Program-made: the position numbers and the translations under genes | In this document: positions 25,841 through 35,058 of the stretch, in pieces | How positions within the stretch are numbered: the first letter of the stretch is position 1 | Layout: each line of letters opens with the position of its first letter | Assembly: GCF_030684215.1 (NCBI RefSeq) | Contig: NZ_JAUXOV010000052.1 | Coordinates: 124,001 to 188,000 of the forward strand | Direction of reading: 5' to 3' | Origin: Pseudotabrizicola sp. | Lineage (GTDB): Bacteria; Pseudomonadota; Alphaproteobacteria; Rhodobacterales; Rhodobacteraceae | Length of the DNA stretch: 64,000 nt | Notes under the pieces: model-generated | What the model saw: the letters and a program-made list of their open reading frames with translations, nothing else | Told to the model about the DNA's origin: nothing | Databases searched by the model: none

Positions 25841-26838
25841 GTGTACTGCTGGACGTGAAAAAGATCAGCAAGACCTTTGTGGACACCACATTGCGCATGG
25901 GTCCGCGCCGCGCCCCTGTTCGCGCGGTGGATGGTGTCAGCTTTCAGGTTCACCGGGGCGAGACACTGGCCGTCGTGGGTGAAAGCGGCTGTGGGAAATC
26001 CACGCTGGGTCGTTTGCTGCTGCATCTGATCGAAATGTCTGAAGGCTCGGTCATCTTTGACGGCCAGGATATGAGTGCGCTGTCAAAAGAGGACCTGCGC
26101 CGGATGCGGCAACACATGCAGATGGTGTTTCAGGATCCGTTTGGCTCACTTTCCCCGCGTCGCACGGTGGCAGACATCATAGCCGAACCAATGGACAGCT
26201 TTGGTCTGTCTGGTTCGCGCAAGGAACGCCGCGAAAAGGTTGCCCGTCTGTTGGAAATGGTGGGTTTGCCAGCGTCGTATATGGATAGGAAGCCGCGCCA
26301 GTTTTCGGGTGGGCAGCGGCAAAGGATCGGGATTGCACGAGCTATTTCGGTCGATCCGTCCTTTATCGTGGCAGATGAACCTGTCTCGGCGTTGGATGTC
26401 TCGATTCAGGCACAGATCATCAATTTGATGCAGGATCTTCAACGGCAAAAGGGCTTTTCCTTCTTGTTCATTGCGCATGATCTGGCCGTTGTGCGCCATG
26501 TCGCTGATCGTGTGGCGGTGATGTATCTGGGTCGGATCATTGAGCTGGGGACAAAAGACCAGATTTATTCCGCCCCGCACCACCCCTATACCGAGGCGCT
26601 GTTGTCGGCCGCGCCGCGCATTGACCTGAAAGCGAAAAGCAACCGCATTATCCTTCAGGGCGATGTGCCAAGTCCGTCCAACGTGCCCTCGGGCTGTGCC
26701 TTTCGCACCCGATGCCCGATCGCGACGGATCGTTGCGCGCAGGAACGGCCAGAGCTTTCGCAGGTTGAACCCGGTCGTGCTATTGCCTGCCATTATCCCC
26801 AACCGTTTCCGATTTCAAACCAGAGGACCGGGGCATGA
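25837..26838 (+). CDS. ABC transporter ATPase (DppF type)
   Basis: This 333-aa ATPase is intact: Walker A G-E-S-G-C-G-K-S, signature F-S-G-G-Q-R-Q-R, Walker B F-I-V-A-D-E-P and the D-V-S-I-Q-A-Q D-loop. It has the oligopeptide-transporter C-terminal extension with clustered cysteines (F-R-T-R-C-P-I). It overlaps the interrupted dppD-type gene and the next gene by 4 bases. If dppD is truly broken, this subunit would have to work as a homodimer or the importer is inactive. Confidence 0.93.
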   Translation: MSVLLDVKKISKTFVDTTLRMGPRRAPVRAVDGVSFQVHRGETLAVVGESGCGKSTLGRLLLHLIEMSEGSVIFDGQDMSALSKEDLRRMRQHMQMVFQDPFGSLSPRRTVADIIAEPMDSFGLSGSRKERREKVARLLEMVGLPASYMDRKPRQFSGGQRQRIGIARAISVDPSFIVADEPVSALDVSIQAQIINLMQDLQRQKGFSFLFIAHDLAVVRHVADRVAVMYLGRIIELGTKDQIYSAPHHPYTEALLSAAPRIDLKAKSNRIILQGDVPSPSNVPSGCAFRTRCPIATDRCAQERPELSQVEPGRAIACHYPQPFPISNQRTGA

Positions 26839-27854
26839 TTACTGCGCTTGACGGGTTGGTGGTCCATGACCGCTCTGGCAGTATCGCGGGGCAGTTCTGC
26901 GGAAAGCTGTTGTGTGATTTTGGCGCAGAGGTCTGGCTGGAAACCGGATCGGATCATTCAGATATTGCGGCAGGTGGCACTGGTGACCGATCAACCGCGC
27001 TGGACCTGCATCTGAACCTTGGCAAACGTCTTGGTTCGCCGCCGGGGCCACCAGATGTTGTGATCTGTGGCCCGGCCGACGATGCTGATGAATTGCGGCG
27101 CAACCAGCCGGCCGTTCTGGTCGTTTGCATCAGCGGATTTGGCGCGACGGGGCCAAAGGCCGGCTGGCTTGCCCCCGAGATCGTCTTGCAGGCGGCGTCG
27201 GGCATGATGATTTCGAACGGCACCCGAGGCAAAGAGCCGCTGTACGGCACAGGCAATCGTGCCTCTTACGCCGCAGGGCAGGCCGCATACATTCAGATCA
27301 TGGCGTCCCTTCGTGTGCGGGCACAAACCGGGCAGGGCGACTGCATTCGCATCGACGCCGCTGAAACCGCTGCCGCGATGTGTTTTCCCTATGCTTTGCA
27401 GGCGATTTACAACGGTACGGATCGGCGCCGGGGCGATCAGGACATTCCCGCCGGACAGGTGCTATGCCGGGGGTCATGGGTGTGCCTTTGGATCTATTCC
27501 AACCGGTTCCCGGCGCTTTGTCGGTCGCTGGCTCTGGACCATTGCTTGACAGATCCGCGCTTTGCCGAGGCGCATGAAAGACAGAACCACTGGCCCGCCT
27601 TTTTTGCGTTGGTTCAGGAAAAGGTGGATCAGCACGACCCAGATGCCTTTGTCGCGGACTTGCAGGGCATGAGCATCATTGCGGCCCGCGCTTACCGGAT
27701 CAGTGAGTTGCGGGCCAGCCAGCATCTTGCTGCGCGGGGCTACTGGCGGCCAGTGACAATTGGCCAAGAGACGTTCGTGCTGCCCGGCCCGCCGTTCCGC
27801 ATGGCTGTGACCCCGGCCCGTGAACCGAAGGACAAGGCCCATGCTGCCACTTGA
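26835..27854 (+). CDS. Family III CoA-transferase-like protein, probably non-catalytic subunit
   Basis: At 339 aa this CaiB/BaiF-type protein is shorter than usual (about 400 aa). The fold signature is present (C-D-F-G-A-E-V near residue 35, T-G-Q-G-D near 170). The loop that normally holds the catalytic Asp reads G-T-G-N-R, with Asn141 at the expected position. The gene overlaps the next, full-length CoA-transferase gene by 14 bases, and that protein keeps the Asp. The pair may form a heteromer with one active and one structural subunit, as is known for some family III enzymes. That role is inference. Confidence 0.75.
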   Translation: MITALDGLVVHDRSGSIAGQFCGKLLCDFGAEVWLETGSDHSDIAAGGTGDRSTALDLHLNLGKRLGSPPGPPDVVICGPADDADELRRNQPAVLVVCISGFGATGPKAGWLAPEIVLQAASGMMISNGTRGKEPLYGTGNRASYAAGQAAYIQIMASLRVRAQTGQGDCIRIDAAETAAAMCFPYALQAIYNGTDRRRGDQDIPAGQVLCRGSWVCLWIYSNRFPALCRSLALDHCLTDPRFAEAHERQNHWPAFFALVQEKVDQHDPDAFVADLQGMSIIAARAYRISELRASQHLAARGYWRPVTIGQETFVLPGPPFRMAVTPAREPKDKAHAAT

Positions 27855-29085
27855 AGGAATCCGCGTGGTCGAACTTACAACAGCTTGGGCTGGGCCGATG
27901 GCTGGGCGCATTCTGTCTTGGTTTGGGGCCGAGAGCTTTCATATTGAAAGCCCGACCCGCACGAATACATGGCGGTCGAACCGTGATCGCCCAAATCCGG
28001 TGACCTATCCCGACCTTGATCCGGGCGCGCGGCCTTGGGATCGCTGCTTTACCTTCAATTCGCAGAATTTGAACAAGCGATCACTTGTGGTGGATCTGAA
28101 AAATCCAATGGGGTTTTCTGTCGTGCGTCGGTTGGTTGCACAGTCTGATGTGTTGATCTGCAATTTCCGACCCGGTCTGCTGGAGCGGCTCGGTCTGGAT
28201 CATGCCACCTTGTCAAAGGATCACCCCGGTCTGATCGTGATAGAGATGCCCGCCTATGGTTTGACCGGTCCTGATGCTGGCTTTGCCGCGCTTGGGCCTA
28301 CGATGGAAATGGCGGCCGGAATGTCTGCGATGATCGGATATCCGGGCGGGCAGCCCACGGTGACCGGCCCATCCTATATGGACCCGATTGGCGGGTTTAA
28401 CGCAGCGGCGGCCTTGCTGACGGCCCTGCATCACCGCGACCGGACAGGCCAGGGCCAGCACATTGAAATGGCACAGGTTGAAGGCGCGATGCAGTTCATC
28501 GGACCAGAGTTGATCGAGGGTGCAGATGTGCCCCCGGATGGCAATCGCCGGGCCGACATCGCGCCCCACAATGCTTATCCGGCGCTGGGTGACGATAGTT
28601 GGGTGGCAATCGCGGCCCGGTCTGATGCGGAATGGTCTGTTCTTTCAAACGCAGTGGGTGGCAAGCAGTTGGTACAGGATCCGCGCTTTGTAACGTTGGC
28701 CGCACGCAAGGCCAACGAAGATGCGCTGGATGACCTCATTGCCGCCTGGACCCGCTTGCAGGACCGGCACGCAATCGCTTCGCACTTGCAAGCCATCGGT
28801 GTTGCCGCCTCAGCCGTGGAAACAGCGCCCGATCTGGCGCGGTCGGACTATCTGCGCACACGTGGGTTCTTCACCACATTGGATCACCCGGTTGCGGGGC
28901 GGCATGATCATCCCGGTCTGCCCTTTCATTCAGACATCGCCCAAGGCTCTGCCCGGACCGCATCACCCGGTTTTGGCGAAGGCAATGATTATGTGCTGCG
29001 CGATGTGCTGGCATTGTCTGAGGCGGAAATCGCGCAGATCATGGCCAGCGGAGCCCTTGCCGACACGCCGGAGCCGGGCACATGA
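27841..29085 (+). CDS. Family III CoA-transferase (CaiB/BaiF type)
   Basis: This 414-aa enzyme would move CoA between a donor acyl-CoA and a carboxylic acid. The N-terminal G-I-R-V-V-E-L-T and W-F-G-A-E stretches and the F-N-S-Q-N-L-N-K-R motif are typical. Asp181 in Y-M-D-P-I-G-G matches the catalytic aspartate. The ATG at 27841 is preferred over an in-frame start seven codons upstream because it begins exactly at L-P-L-E-G-I-R and has AAGG ahead. Its position with MaoC-like and enolase-type enzymes suggests activation of an imported acid for degradation. Confidence 0.9.
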   Translation: MLPLEGIRVVELTTAWAGPMAGRILSWFGAESFHIESPTRTNTWRSNRDRPNPVTYPDLDPGARPWDRCFTFNSQNLNKRSLVVDLKNPMGFSVVRRLVAQSDVLICNFRPGLLERLGLDHATLSKDHPGLIVIEMPAYGLTGPDAGFAALGPTMEMAAGMSAMIGYPGGQPTVTGPSYMDPIGGFNAAAALLTALHHRDRTGQGQHIEMAQVEGAMQFIGPELIEGADVPPDGNRRADIAPHNAYPALGDDSWVAIAARSDAEWSVLSNAVGGKQLVQDPRFVTLAARKANEDALDDLIAAWTRLQDRHAIASHLQAIGVAASAVETAPDLARSDYLRTRGFFTTLDHPVAGRHDHPGLPFHSDIAQGSARTASPGFGEGNDYVLRDVLALSEAEIAQIMASGALADTPEPGT

Positions 29086-29909
29086 TCGACACTTTGCCCG
29101 AACGGCTGGAGCTGACGGCCCGACTGGACCCACGACCGCGCTATGCGGGCACCAGCCACGAGGATGCAACGGCCCGCGCCATGGGCTTTCGCGCAGCGCT
29201 GTTGCCGGGGGTGTTCGTTTATGGCCACGCAACGCGCCTTGCCGTGATGGGCTGGGGCGAAGATTGGTTGCGCCGCGGCACGGCATCTGTCCGCTTTCGC
29301 AAGCCTGTCTACAACGGCGATCCGCTTTTGGTGCAGCGTGGCCCGGTTGCGCCAACCGAAGGCGGAATTGGGGCTGCGGTCACGGTCAGCCATGCTGAAA
29401 CCGGCGAGGTTGTACTAGAAGGAAGCATCGGCCTTGCCCACACCGTACCCCAGCCTCCCAACACCTTGCCATTGCTGCAAATGGCTGATCCCCGCCATCG
29501 CATTCGGATGGGTGAAGTTCCTGTCGGTCTTCAGCTCGGCAGTGGCGTCAGGGTGCTGGCGGATGACATGGTGGCAGACTCACTGTCCGATTTCCACGAA
29601 ACCGAAGCGCTCTTTGCGACCCGCAGACGTGTTCATTCCGGCTGCCTTGTGCGGGTCACGATGGAGGCTGCGCTGCGCAATCTGGCGCTGCCTGCGCCGG
29701 TGATCCTTGCCGGGTTCGAGGTCGCCCATTGCGACAGCGTTCCCATCGGGGCGACCTGCCAGACCTCTGCCCGGATCATCCGGGCATGGGATGTGCGCGG
29801 CAAGCATTTCTTTGAAACCGAGGAATGGCTGATCGCCAATGGTCGCCCCGTCGCGCGGCATATCCGGCAAAACCTCTATGCCATCGACGACGCAAACCGG
29901 GGCGTTTAG
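29082..29909 (+). CDS. MaoC-like hot-dog-fold protein (probable acyl-CoA hydratase/dehydratase)
   Basis: This 275-aa protein has a MaoC-like stretch in its first half (G-T-S-H-E-D-A-T-A-R-A-M-G-F then L-P-G-V-F-V-Y-G-H). It has a weaker second half with F-R-K-P-V-Y-N-G-D, suggesting a double hot-dog fold. It overlaps the CoA-transferase gene by 4 bases and would act on the CoA ester made by it, adding or removing water. The exact substrate is unknown. Confidence 0.75.
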   Translation: MIDTLPERLELTARLDPRPRYAGTSHEDATARAMGFRAALLPGVFVYGHATRLAVMGWGEDWLRRGTASVRFRKPVYNGDPLLVQRGPVAPTEGGIGAAVTVSHAETGEVVLEGSIGLAHTVPQPPNTLPLLQMADPRHRIRMGEVPVGLQLGSGVRVLADDMVADSLSDFHETEALFATRRRVHSGCLVRVTMEAALRNLALPAPVILAGFEVAHCDSVPIGATCQTSARIIRAWDVRGKHFFETEEWLIANGRPVARHIRQNLYAIDDANRGV

Positions 29910-29933
29910 CAGACCCATTGAAGGAAGCCGCAT

Positions 29934-31037
29934 ATGAAGATCGCAAAGATTGAAACCTTCACCACCCCATTGATCGGCTTTGTGCGTGTCACGACCGACA
30001 GCGGCGACGAAGGATGGGGGCAAGTTTCAACTTACAATGCCGACATCACTTGCGACGTGCTGCACCGGCAAGTGGCACCACATGCGCTGGGGACAAATGC
30101 GCTGGATTTCACGGATCTGATCGCCTTGATTGCAGAGCGCGAGTGCAAGTTTCCCGGCGCCTATCTGCGCCGTGCGACGGGGGGGCTGGATACGGCCCTT
30201 TGGGATTTGCGTGGGAAGGTCGAGGGTAAGCCTGTCACCTCTTTGATCGGGGGCAGCCCAGGCAAACTGCGGATTTACGGCAGTTCGATGCGCCGCGACA
30301 TCACACCTGAGGAGGAGGCCACACGCCTTTGCCGCCTGCGCGATGAGGCGGGCATCACCGCCTTTAAATGGCGGGTTGGCAAGGAATGTGGTCGCGACTT
30401 TGACCAATGGCCGGGCCGGTCAGAGGCCATTGTGCCGCATGTCGCCAAGGCGCTGGGCAACGGGATCGACAAGCTGGTAGATGGCAATTCCGGTTTTTCC
30501 CCGGCCCGTGCCATCGAACTGGGTCAGCTTCTGGTCGATAATGGCATCTCGCATTTCGAGGAACCCTGTCCTTATTGGGAATTTGACTGGACAAAGCAGG
30601 TGACCGACGCCTTGCCGATTGATGTGACGGGTGGCGAGCAGGACTGCGAATTATCGGCTTGGAAAACCATGATCGGGTCTCGGGTCGTTGATGTGGTGCA
30701 ACCCGATATCCTGTATCTTGGCGGGATGTGCCGCACGTTGGAAGTGGCCCGGATGGCGGCAGATGCGGGCCTGCCCTGCACCCCGCATTCGGCCAATCAT
30801 GGGCTGGTGACCTTGTGTTCCATGCACCTTCTGCGGGCAATTCCCAATGCGGGCAAATATCTGGAATACTCGATTGAGGGACCATACAGCCAGCAATGGG
30901 CAGATGATCTGTTTCTTGAACGGCCATATAAGGTGCTTGATGGCCATGTCGAAGTTACTGACGCACCGGGTTGGGGCGTGACAATAAGCCCGGTATTTTT
31001 GGACAAGGCCCATTACGCGGTCAGCACGGCAGGGTGA
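29934..31037 (+). CDS. Enolase-superfamily enzyme (mandelate racemase/muconate lactonizing type), second copy
   Basis: This 367-aa enzyme has the enolase-superfamily plan: an N-terminal capping domain (M-K-I-A-K-I-E-T-F), K-W-R near the second strand, metal ligands in V-D-G-N-S, H-F-E-E-P and G-G-E-Q-D, and a P-H-S-A-N motif in the C-terminal barrel. It differs clearly from the 20175 protein, so the cluster holds two distinct members. It ends directly against the convergent glycosyltransferase gene, with no gap. Confidence 0.88.
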   Translation: MKIAKIETFTTPLIGFVRVTTDSGDEGWGQVSTYNADITCDVLHRQVAPHALGTNALDFTDLIALIAERECKFPGAYLRRATGGLDTALWDLRGKVEGKPVTSLIGGSPGKLRIYGSSMRRDITPEEEATRLCRLRDEAGITAFKWRVGKECGRDFDQWPGRSEAIVPHVAKALGNGIDKLVDGNSGFSPARAIELGQLLVDNGISHFEEPCPYWEFDWTKQVTDALPIDVTGGEQDCELSAWKTMIGSRVVDVVQPDILYLGGMCRTLEVARMAADAGLPCTPHSANHGLVTLCSMHLLRAIPNAGKYLEYSIEGPYSQQWADDLFLERPYKVLDGHVEVTDAPGWGVTISPVFLDKAHYAVSTAG

Positions 31038-33284
31038 TCAGACATGCCGCGCAGGCTCTGCATCGCTGCGGAACACTGTCATACAGGACAGATCTGCCAG
31101 CAAGCTTGCCGCCAGACAGACACCATTGCCGGTCGCCAGCGCACGGGCGCGGGCGGACAGGCTGGCACGATGGGCAGGATCGCGCATCCGGTCCAGAACC
31201 GGGTTGACGCGCATCCTATCACTGGCCCGCAACATTTCTCCCGCTCCGGTGATCCAGGCAAAACGGGCACGTAGTTCCTGGCGGTCCATCTCTCCGGCCT
31301 CGTTCGGGAGCCACACTGTGGGCAGGCCAGCGGCGGTAAATTCGTGAAAGCTGTTATATCCAGCCGCTGACACGGCATAATCAAAGGCAGCAAGGCAAGG
31401 CGTTACCGGATAAACCGCCCGTAAAAGCGCACCTTCGGGCACTGAAAGCCCTTCGGGTTCCAGCGGTGAGCGCAAGACAACAGGGATGTCACCGCCATCC
31501 CGGATTGCCGCAACAATAAGCGAAGGCATCCCACCCAGATCATTATTCACCATCGAGCCAAGGCTGATCAGAACGCATGCGCCGCTTTCGGGCAGGTCAA
31601 GTGCGCGCCGCGCATCCTTGCGTGACAAAACCGGTCCGGGCGGCACACGCCATATCGGCGGCAGGCGAAGCTGATTTGCAGCCCGATCATGTGCCGTGGG
31701 GCCATTGTCTATGATGTCGGCAAAGTCGCCGGGCGACAGGATAAGATCAAAGGCCCCGCCACGCGCCAGCGCCGGATCGTGGTCATTGCGCCAAAAGCCC
31801 CTCCGGCTCCAGACCGTGCGGATATGCGGACGGCCCGCCATGAAATCCAGAACGCCCTGATAGGGAATGTTGCCGTCAAAGACAAAAACTCCCACCCCAT
31901 GAAAATCGGATGCTTCTGTCAGCGATAGGGCAAGGTTGTCGTTCCATGCGTCAGTATCGACATCAAGATTTCGGTGAAAAGGACTGAACTCACAGGGGAA
32001 ACCTGCCTGCTGCACAAAGGGCTCCCCGCGGGAGAGGGTGAAGAAGACAGGTTGCGGCTGGGTCGGGTCTGCCTCGGCTATCGCAAGAAGGCGGGTCAGA
32101 TGGCCAAGACCAACGCCGTTCGAGCTCATCATCAGGATGCGGTCGGCCCCCAGACGTCTGATGGACGGGGGGGCGGATACGGTAGGAACGGGCGGCAATG
32201 CGCTGGCCCGGCGAATGCTGGCAAATGCAGGATCGATTGCTGCAAACCGGGCCGGGTAGCTTTCCAGGGCAAAGGCCTTGCCAATATGGGCGCGGGCGCG
32301 CCGGGCCTGAAGGCCACGGGCGGCGTCATTCACGCGAAGGTCGGCCAAGGTGTCGGCCACTTCCTCTGGGCGGCAATAAATAGCGGCGGGGCCGAACAAC
32401 GGGCGGAAATGCGGGGGCAAGATGACGGGCAGACCACAAGCTGCTGCCTCCAGGATTGCGCGGCCAAAGGCTTCCACCCAATCGTCGCCATGAAAGTATA
32501 CCCAGGCATCAAGTGTCGCCAGATAATCTGCGGCGGTCTGGCTGGCAAAGGGCAGGCACCGCCAATGCGCGGGACAAGTAACCCCATATCGCCGGGCCAG
32601 TGCTTCCGGGTCGGCCCCCAGCATGGAGACGTGAATATCGGGCGCAAAAGGATAAGCCGCGAGCGCCGTTTCAACCGTATCCGGCCACTTGGGGGGATGC
32701 GGTCGCGAATGGCGCCCGATGCGCAGTGTTGCGGGCAATGGGGCTGCGATGCGCTCGGATTGATCCGGCCAATCGTCAAGGTCAATCAGGTTCAGCCAGT
32801 CAAGCGGTAAGGTCTGGGACTCAAGTCCCGCCAGTTGCTTCCGGACCAAGGGACCAACCGGTGCAAGCCAAGGCGTTACGCCCAGCATCAACCCCGTCAT
32901 GCGCAATACCTCTGCCGGGTCATAGTCGGAAATGCCCCGGCCATCATGCGGCGGGTGATGCAGCACCACAACGCCATGCTCTGCCCGCACAGACAAAGGC
33001 GCGGCGGGCAGTTGGTTGAACACAAGCGGATGATGCAGCACTACAAAACGTGTCTCGACCGTTATGGCTGGGCCAATCATCGGGGTGCCGGTTTCGATCA
33101 GCGCGGACTTAATCTGGGGATGCACCGGGCGCGCCTGTTTCAGCAGCGGGCTTAGCACCGGCAAAAGTGCTGCCGACAGTCCCGCGCGGCGCGCAGCCTT
33201 GACTTCACTGGCGAGGGCTGTTGACGTTCCCCCGGGGAACCTTGGATCGGCGGCGAACACGATGTCGAAGAATGCCTCTGCCAT
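31038..33284 (-). CDS. Two-domain glycosyltransferase (GT-B fold, tandem)
   Basis: The first ~370 residues of this 748-aa protein look like a GT4-type glycosyltransferase (F-A-A-D-P-R-F-P-G-G-T-S near the N-terminus, then E-A-A-A-C-G-L-P-V-I, the C-terminal acceptor/donor signature). The second half starts at about residue 395 with M-M-S-S-N-G-V-G-L-G-H-L-T-R, like the GxGHxxR loop of GT28/MurG-type enzymes, and ends with a G-Y-N-S-F-H-E donor-site motif. The start MAEAFF has AAAGGA upstream; a start 32 codons earlier lacks support. No transmembrane segments are seen. The acceptor is unknown; capsule or envelope glycan synthesis is a guess. Confidence 0.8.
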   Translation of the reverse strand: MAEAFFDIVFAADPRFPGGTSTALASEVKAARRAGLSAALLPVLSPLLKQARPVHPQIKSALIETGTPMIGPAITVETRFVVLHHPLVFNQLPAAPLSVRAEHGVVVLHHPPHDGRGISDYDPAEVLRMTGLMLGVTPWLAPVGPLVRKQLAGLESQTLPLDWLNLIDLDDWPDQSERIAAPLPATLRIGRHSRPHPPKWPDTVETALAAYPFAPDIHVSMLGADPEALARRYGVTCPAHWRCLPFASQTAADYLATLDAWVYFHGDDWVEAFGRAILEAAACGLPVILPPHFRPLFGPAAIYCRPEEVADTLADLRVNDAARGLQARRARAHIGKAFALESYPARFAAIDPAFASIRRASALPPVPTVSAPPSIRRLGADRILMMSSNGVGLGHLTRLLAIAEADPTQPQPVFFTLSRGEPFVQQAGFPCEFSPFHRNLDVDTDAWNDNLALSLTEASDFHGVGVFVFDGNIPYQGVLDFMAGRPHIRTVWSRRGFWRNDHDPALARGGAFDLILSPGDFADIIDNGPTAHDRAANQLRLPPIWRVPPGPVLSRKDARRALDLPESGACVLISLGSMVNNDLGGMPSLIVAAIRDGGDIPVVLRSPLEPEGLSVPEGALLRAVYPVTPCLAAFDYAVSAAGYNSFHEFTAAGLPTVWLPNEAGEMDRQELRARFAWITGAGEMLRASDRMRVNPVLDRMRDPAHRASLSARARALATGNGVCLAASLLADLSCMTVFRSDAEPARHV

Positions 33285-33786
33285 ACTGCAATCCTTTGCC
33301 GGACCCCGGTCGGAACGCCCTGCGCATCGCGGAGCGGGAGGGATTCGGCGCAAGGTTAGCAGATGGCTTCTGCTTCGCAAAAAGCGTTCAGAGGCAGACA
33401 GCGCGACACCCTATGCCCTGCGACCCGAAGCGGACCAGAACACGTTGGCGCTGGTCACGCTCTTAGGGGTGGAAACTGGGCGTGCCGCACAAATGGTCCG
33501 TGCGGCACAACAGCGGCTGACGCAGTTTGACCGGCTGGTTTTTGTCCTTAGCGCGCCGGATCTGGTCGAGGCGACCCGTGGCGGCGCTGTGGTCGAACTG
33601 CTGCCCGGACTGCGAGAGTTGGCTGGCCATGAGGCGGGAGAAATTCGCCGCTATCTCGAATCAAGACAGAACCAAATTTTGCAAAAGTGGCAGCCTGATG
33701 TGGTTTTACATTACGGTTTGCCGCTCGACGCCTACATTTTGGCGCTAATTGCCCAAATATCGGGGGATGGGTCGAATCCATTTTGA
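33262..33786 (+). CDS. Hypothetical protein, unrecognised family
   Basis: The last ~110 codons look genuinely coding (balanced composition and amphipathic strands such as R-L-V-F-V-L-S-A-P-D and V-V-L-H-Y-G-L-P-L). The start is uncertain. ATG 33262 overlaps the divergent glycosyltransferase start by 23 bases, TTG 33445 is the only other nearby start, and ATG 33064 would lie deep inside the opposite gene. No signal peptide, membrane segment or known motif is visible. It stands just ahead of the lipoprotein/radical SAM genes on the same strand. The E-(I/L)-R-R-Y-L plus W-Q-P-D-V-V pattern resembles fragments of glycosyltransferase folds, but I would not assign a function. Confidence 0.5.
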   Translation: MSKNASAILQSFAGPRSERPAHRGAGGIRRKVSRWLLLRKKRSEADSATPYALRPEADQNTLALVTLLGVETGRAAQMVRAAQQRLTQFDRLVFVLSAPDLVEATRGGAVVELLPGLRELAGHEAGEIRRYLESRQNQILQKWQPDVVLHYGLPLDAYILALIAQISGDGSNPF

Positions 33787-33848
33787 CAGGTGGGGCCGCC
33801 GCCCATACTCTTTTTCACATTGTAGACGTAAATTTCGCGGGGTGTCCG

Positions 33849-34046
33849 ATGGCTGGCTTCACGAACCGTATTGTTGCGCTTATGACGCTTGTATCGACCG
33901 CTTTTGTTACGGCGGGCTGTCAGCTTGAAGGGCAGGAGCCGAAGGTTGTCGTGAAACCGAAACCTGTTGCCGTGCAAGCCCCAGTGCCACCGAAAAAAGT
34001 GGTGAGAACGCCGGTGCCAAGACGTGTCGTGGTCGGCGGGTATTGA
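33849..34046 (+). CDS. Small lipoprotein with Pro/Val/Lys-rich tail
   Basis: This 65-aa protein has a lipoprotein signal (MAGFTNRIVALMTLVSTAF then V-T-A-G-C), so Cys20 is the predicted lipidated residue. The mature part is only 46 residues and is mostly valine, proline and lysine/arginine. An earlier in-frame start (33783) would place a non-signal segment in front and is unlikely. It sits immediately before a radical SAM gene, the two ends being 37 bases apart. The function is unknown; it could be a surface or peptidoglycan-spanning tether, or a substrate of the radical SAM protein. Confidence 0.65.
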   Translation: MAGFTNRIVALMTLVSTAFVTAGCQLEGQEPKVVVKPKPVAVQAPVPPKKVVRTPVPRRVVVGGY

Positions 34047-34083
34047 CAGCCCGGCGGCATCGGTTGCGGCCAAGCCCGCACGG

Positions 34084-35058
34084 ATGATCGCCTTAAACCA
34101 TGCGGACCCGCGCCACGCGCGGGTCGTGTTGATTGACTGGATGCTGGGAAACCACTGCAATTTTGCATGCGACTACTGTCCGACAGAGTTGCACGATGGC
34201 TCTTTGCCTTGGATGCCTGTGGATGTAGCAACGGGCTTTCTGGATACGTTGCACGATCACTATGTCGCGGGCCTTGGCCGGTCGCTCTGGTTGCAACTGA
34301 CCGGGGGGGAGCCAACGCAATATCCGGGTTTTTTTGATCTTTGCAGTGCCGCCCATGCGCGAGGCATCAAGGTGGCGGTAATTTCAAACGGATCGCGCAC
34401 AGCGCGGTTCTGGCATCGGGCCACCCCAGTTCTGGCAAGTGCGATCCTGACCTATCACGATCTGCAGGTTGATCATTCACAGTTTCTGGAAACGCTTGGT
34501 ATTCTGACAGGGGCCGGTGTGCCGGTGCATGTCAATGTGACAGTCCACCCCGACCGCTTTGACGCCATTCTGGAGCGCGTCGATGATATCCGCGCAGCTG
34601 GGCCGGGTGCCAGTCTGACATTAAAGCCGCTGCGCCTTGGCTTTGGGCAAGAGTTGTATCCCTATACCGAAGCCCAAAAGGGCCATCTGTCGAAGCGGCA
34701 GGCGCGCCTGAGGTCAGGTCAGTCGGTCGAAAGCGAGGCGCTGCTTTTTCAGCGGGGTCTGATGGCGCGCCATCTTGCGGATGGCACCACCGACACATGG
34801 CGCGCGAATGATCTGCTGCTGGCGGGCGAAAATCGCTGGCAGGGCATGCGATGCCATGCTGGGCTGGAATCGTTGCGCATCAAGGCAGATGGCCGTGTGT
34901 TCCGCGCGGTGTGCGGCAGCGGGGGGTGTCTGGGCCAGTTAGGACAGGGCACCATTGATCTGCCGGTTTTGCCACTCACCTGCGACCGGCACAGTTGCGC
35001 CTGCGTCGCCGATATTCTGATCACCAAGACCGCCACGCAAAGGAATGCAGCGCCATGA
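34084..35058 (+). CDS. Radical SAM protein with SPASM-like C-terminal cysteines
   Basis: This 324-aa enzyme has the radical SAM cluster motif C25-x3-C29-x2-C32 (N-H-C-N-F-A-C-D-Y-C), then a G-G-E-P-T segment that helps bind SAM. The C-terminus carries a C-H-A-G ... D-G-R-V ... C-G-S-G-G-C ... C-D-R-H-S-C-A-C pattern like SPASM domains, which hold extra iron-sulfur clusters in peptide- and protein-modifying members. ATG 34084 is chosen; GTG 34024 would add 20 residues overlapping the lipoprotein gene. Its stop overlaps the next start (ATGA), coupling it to a caspase-like gene. A role in modifying a protein of this cluster is inference. Confidence 0.85.
   Translation: MIALNHADPRHARVVLIDWMLGNHCNFACDYCPTELHDGSLPWMPVDVATGFLDTLHDHYVAGLGRSLWLQLTGGEPTQYPGFFDLCSAAHARGIKVAVISNGSRTARFWHRATPVLASAILTYHDLQVDHSQFLETLGILTGAGVPVHVNVTVHPDRFDAILERVDDIRAAGPGASLTLKPLRLGFGQELYPYTEAQKGHLSKRQARLRSGQSVESEALLFQRGLMARHLADGTTDTWRANDLLLAGENRWQGMRCHAGLESLRIKADGRVFRAVCGSGGCLGQLGQGTIDLPVLPLTCDRHSCACVADILITKTATQRNAAP

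Noticed and set aside
33064..33261. Longer start for the hypothetical gene ending at 33786
   Set aside because: It would overlap the divergent glycosyltransferase by more than 200 bases and adds a sequence of shadow-frame character.
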